Position numbers and translations under genes: made by a program
DNA from: Anaerolineaceae bacterium
GTDB lineage: Bacteria > Planctomycetota > Phycisphaerae > FEN-1346 > JAACEH01
Direction: 5' to 3'
NCBI GenBank assembly: GCA_011682595.1
Contig: JAACEH010000012.1
Location: 1-13,420 of the forward strand
Length of the DNA stretch: 13,420 nt
In this document: one piece after another, positions 13,102 through 13,420 of the stretch
How the letters are laid out: each line of letters begins with the position of its first letter
Numbering within the stretch: position 1 is the first letter of the stretch
Notes under the pieces: model-generated
Database searches by the model: none
What the model was told of the DNA's origin: nothing
The model's input: only the letters and a program-made list of their open reading frames with translations

Positions 13102-13150
13102 CCTGTCCACCCCATCCCAGCCCACCCCAGCCATCCCAGCCACCCCAGCC
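13102..13150 (-). repeat. G-rich short tandem repeat in the leader of the four-Cys gene
   Basis: Read on the minus strand, a 9-10 nt unit GGCTGGGRT repeats four to five times, with at least seven runs of three or four G, ending about 20 nt before the ATG at 13083 and just upstream of its Shine-Dalgarno. It shares an exact 13-bp core and the same unit type with the array at 12741-12780. It may form an RNA or DNA G-quadruplex. Confidence 0.75.
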
Positions 13151-13295
13151 CTGCGACTGTGGCCGCTACCGGGCGGAAATAGTTCAAGAGGATATTCTAC
13201 CCCGCAGACGCCCGGCGCTCTATCATTATAAGGAGTGACGGAGGTTTTGCCCCCCGTGGGGGAGAGGCCGTATTCTGAAGTAAGGAGGAACTACC
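13151..13295. other. Divergent intergenic region
   Basis: This region separates the minus-strand series from the plus-strand gene at 13296. It has an A/T-rich patch (13178-13232), a compact C6-GT-G5 inverted repeat (13250-13262), and the Shine-Dalgarno AAGGAGG (13282-13288) for the rightward gene. TTGCCC (13247-13252) and TATTCT (13271-13276) are spaced 18 nt apart, but a transcript from them would start inside the ribosome binding site, so I do not call them a promoter. Confidence 0.5.
13225..13230 (-). promoter_or_regulatory. Candidate -10 box for the minus-strand gene series
   Basis: The minus strand reads TATAAT exactly here, about 140 nt before the four-Cys ATG, in a small A/T-rich patch of the divergent intergenic region. 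No TTGACA-like -35 lies 16-18 nt upstream (the bases there are G-rich). If used, the leader would be about 135 nt and would include the G-rich repeat. Confidence 0.3.
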
Positions 13296-13420
13296 ATGCA
13301 ATGCTCTCTGACCGACAAAAAGTGCGCCCCCTGCTCCGGCGGCGTGCCGCCATTGAAGGGATGGGCGTTCCATTGCCGCCAGTGCAGCTGTCGCTCCGGT
13401 CGCCCTACGGGCTCCCTCCG
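13296..13420 (+). CDS. Start of a pterin-4a-carbinolamine dehydratase-like gene, truncated by the window and possibly broken
   Basis: ATG 13296 has AAGGAGG 7 nt upstream, among the best ribosome binding sites here. The first 22 residues, ending K-K-C-A-P-C-S-G-G-V-P-P-L-K-G, resemble the N-terminus of bacterial pterin-4a-carbinolamine dehydratases, which often begin with a KKCxPCxGGxPPL segment. These enzymes dehydrate 4a-hydroxytetrahydrobiopterin. From codon 23 (13362) the frame becomes WAFHCRQCSCRSGRPTG, unlike the family, which should continue with a helix rich in Glu and Leu. Neither of the other two frames restores the family pattern in the remaining 59 bases. The 3' part of the gene is outside the window, so an insertion, an intact unusual gene and a contig-end error cannot be separated. 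Confidence 0.5.
   Translation, partial: MQCSLTDKKCAPCSGGVPPLKGWAFHCRQCSCRSGRPTGSL

Noticed and set aside
13084..13143. N-terminal extension of the four-Cys protein (MAGMAGVGWDG...)
   Set aside because: These codons are the G-rich tandem repeat read in frame; the ATG at 13083 has GGAGGAG at ideal spacing.
12741..13150. The two G-rich arrays as a CRISPR or as mobile-element ends
   Set aside because: Units are 9-10 nt without spacers, and no transposase, terminal inverted repeats or target duplication is present; they fit simple tandem repeats.
11170..13182. A 670-codon plus-strand open frame
   Set aside because: It lies opposite two well-supported minus-strand genes with cysteine motifs and a lipobox, has no ribosome binding site, and its His/Gln/Val-rich product looks like the complement of GC-biased codons.

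Overview
The window is high-GC bacterial DNA. The best guess is a Planctomycetota genome, probably Phycisphaerae-like. This rests on remembered family resemblance, not on a search: the UVR-motif protein at the left edge and the small four-cysteine protein at 12781-13083 both look like families I associate with that phylum. There is no prophage, IS element, CRISPR array, tRNA or rRNA that I can support.

Left part, plus strand. A UVR-motif protein enters from outside the window (2-409). A hairpin-rich gap follows, then an HU/IHF-type DNA-binding protein (817-1191). A clear sigma70-type promoter (1452-1479) then starts what looks like a three-gene operon: a MarR-family regulator (1507-1959), a divergent YchF/Obg-like P-loop NTPase (2017-3108) and a CinA/PncC protein (3122-4384).

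Right part, minus strand. Seven genes run leftwards from about 13.1 kb to 4.45 kb with gaps of 53-212 nt. In transcription order they are: a small four-Cys acidic protein (12781-13083); a DUF362 protein with two 4Fe-4S motifs (11623-12693); two different alkaline-phosphatase-superfamily lipoproteins in tandem (10048-11532 and 8324-9994); a secreted transglutaminase-like protein with an Asp-box (6045-8111); a PatB/MalY-type C-S lyase or aminotransferase (4829-5974); and a short MerR-type regulator (4451-4708) that converges on cinA across a 12-G tract. The three middle genes all encode exported proteins, so this stretch looks like a cell-envelope module. Whether all seven are one transcript is inference.

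Right edge. After a divergent intergenic region, a plus-strand gene starts at 13296 with a strong Shine-Dalgarno and an N-terminus resembling pterin-4a-carbinolamine dehydratase. It stops resembling that family after 22 codons and runs off the window.

The points most worth a second look are: the pair of phosphatase-superfamily lipoproteins that have lost ligands of one metal site in step; the YchF-like protein with an altered nucleotide-binding loop; the matching G-rich tandem repeats in the leaders of the two genes at 12.7-13.15 kb; and the dyad-rich 212-nt gap ahead of the transglutaminase gene.
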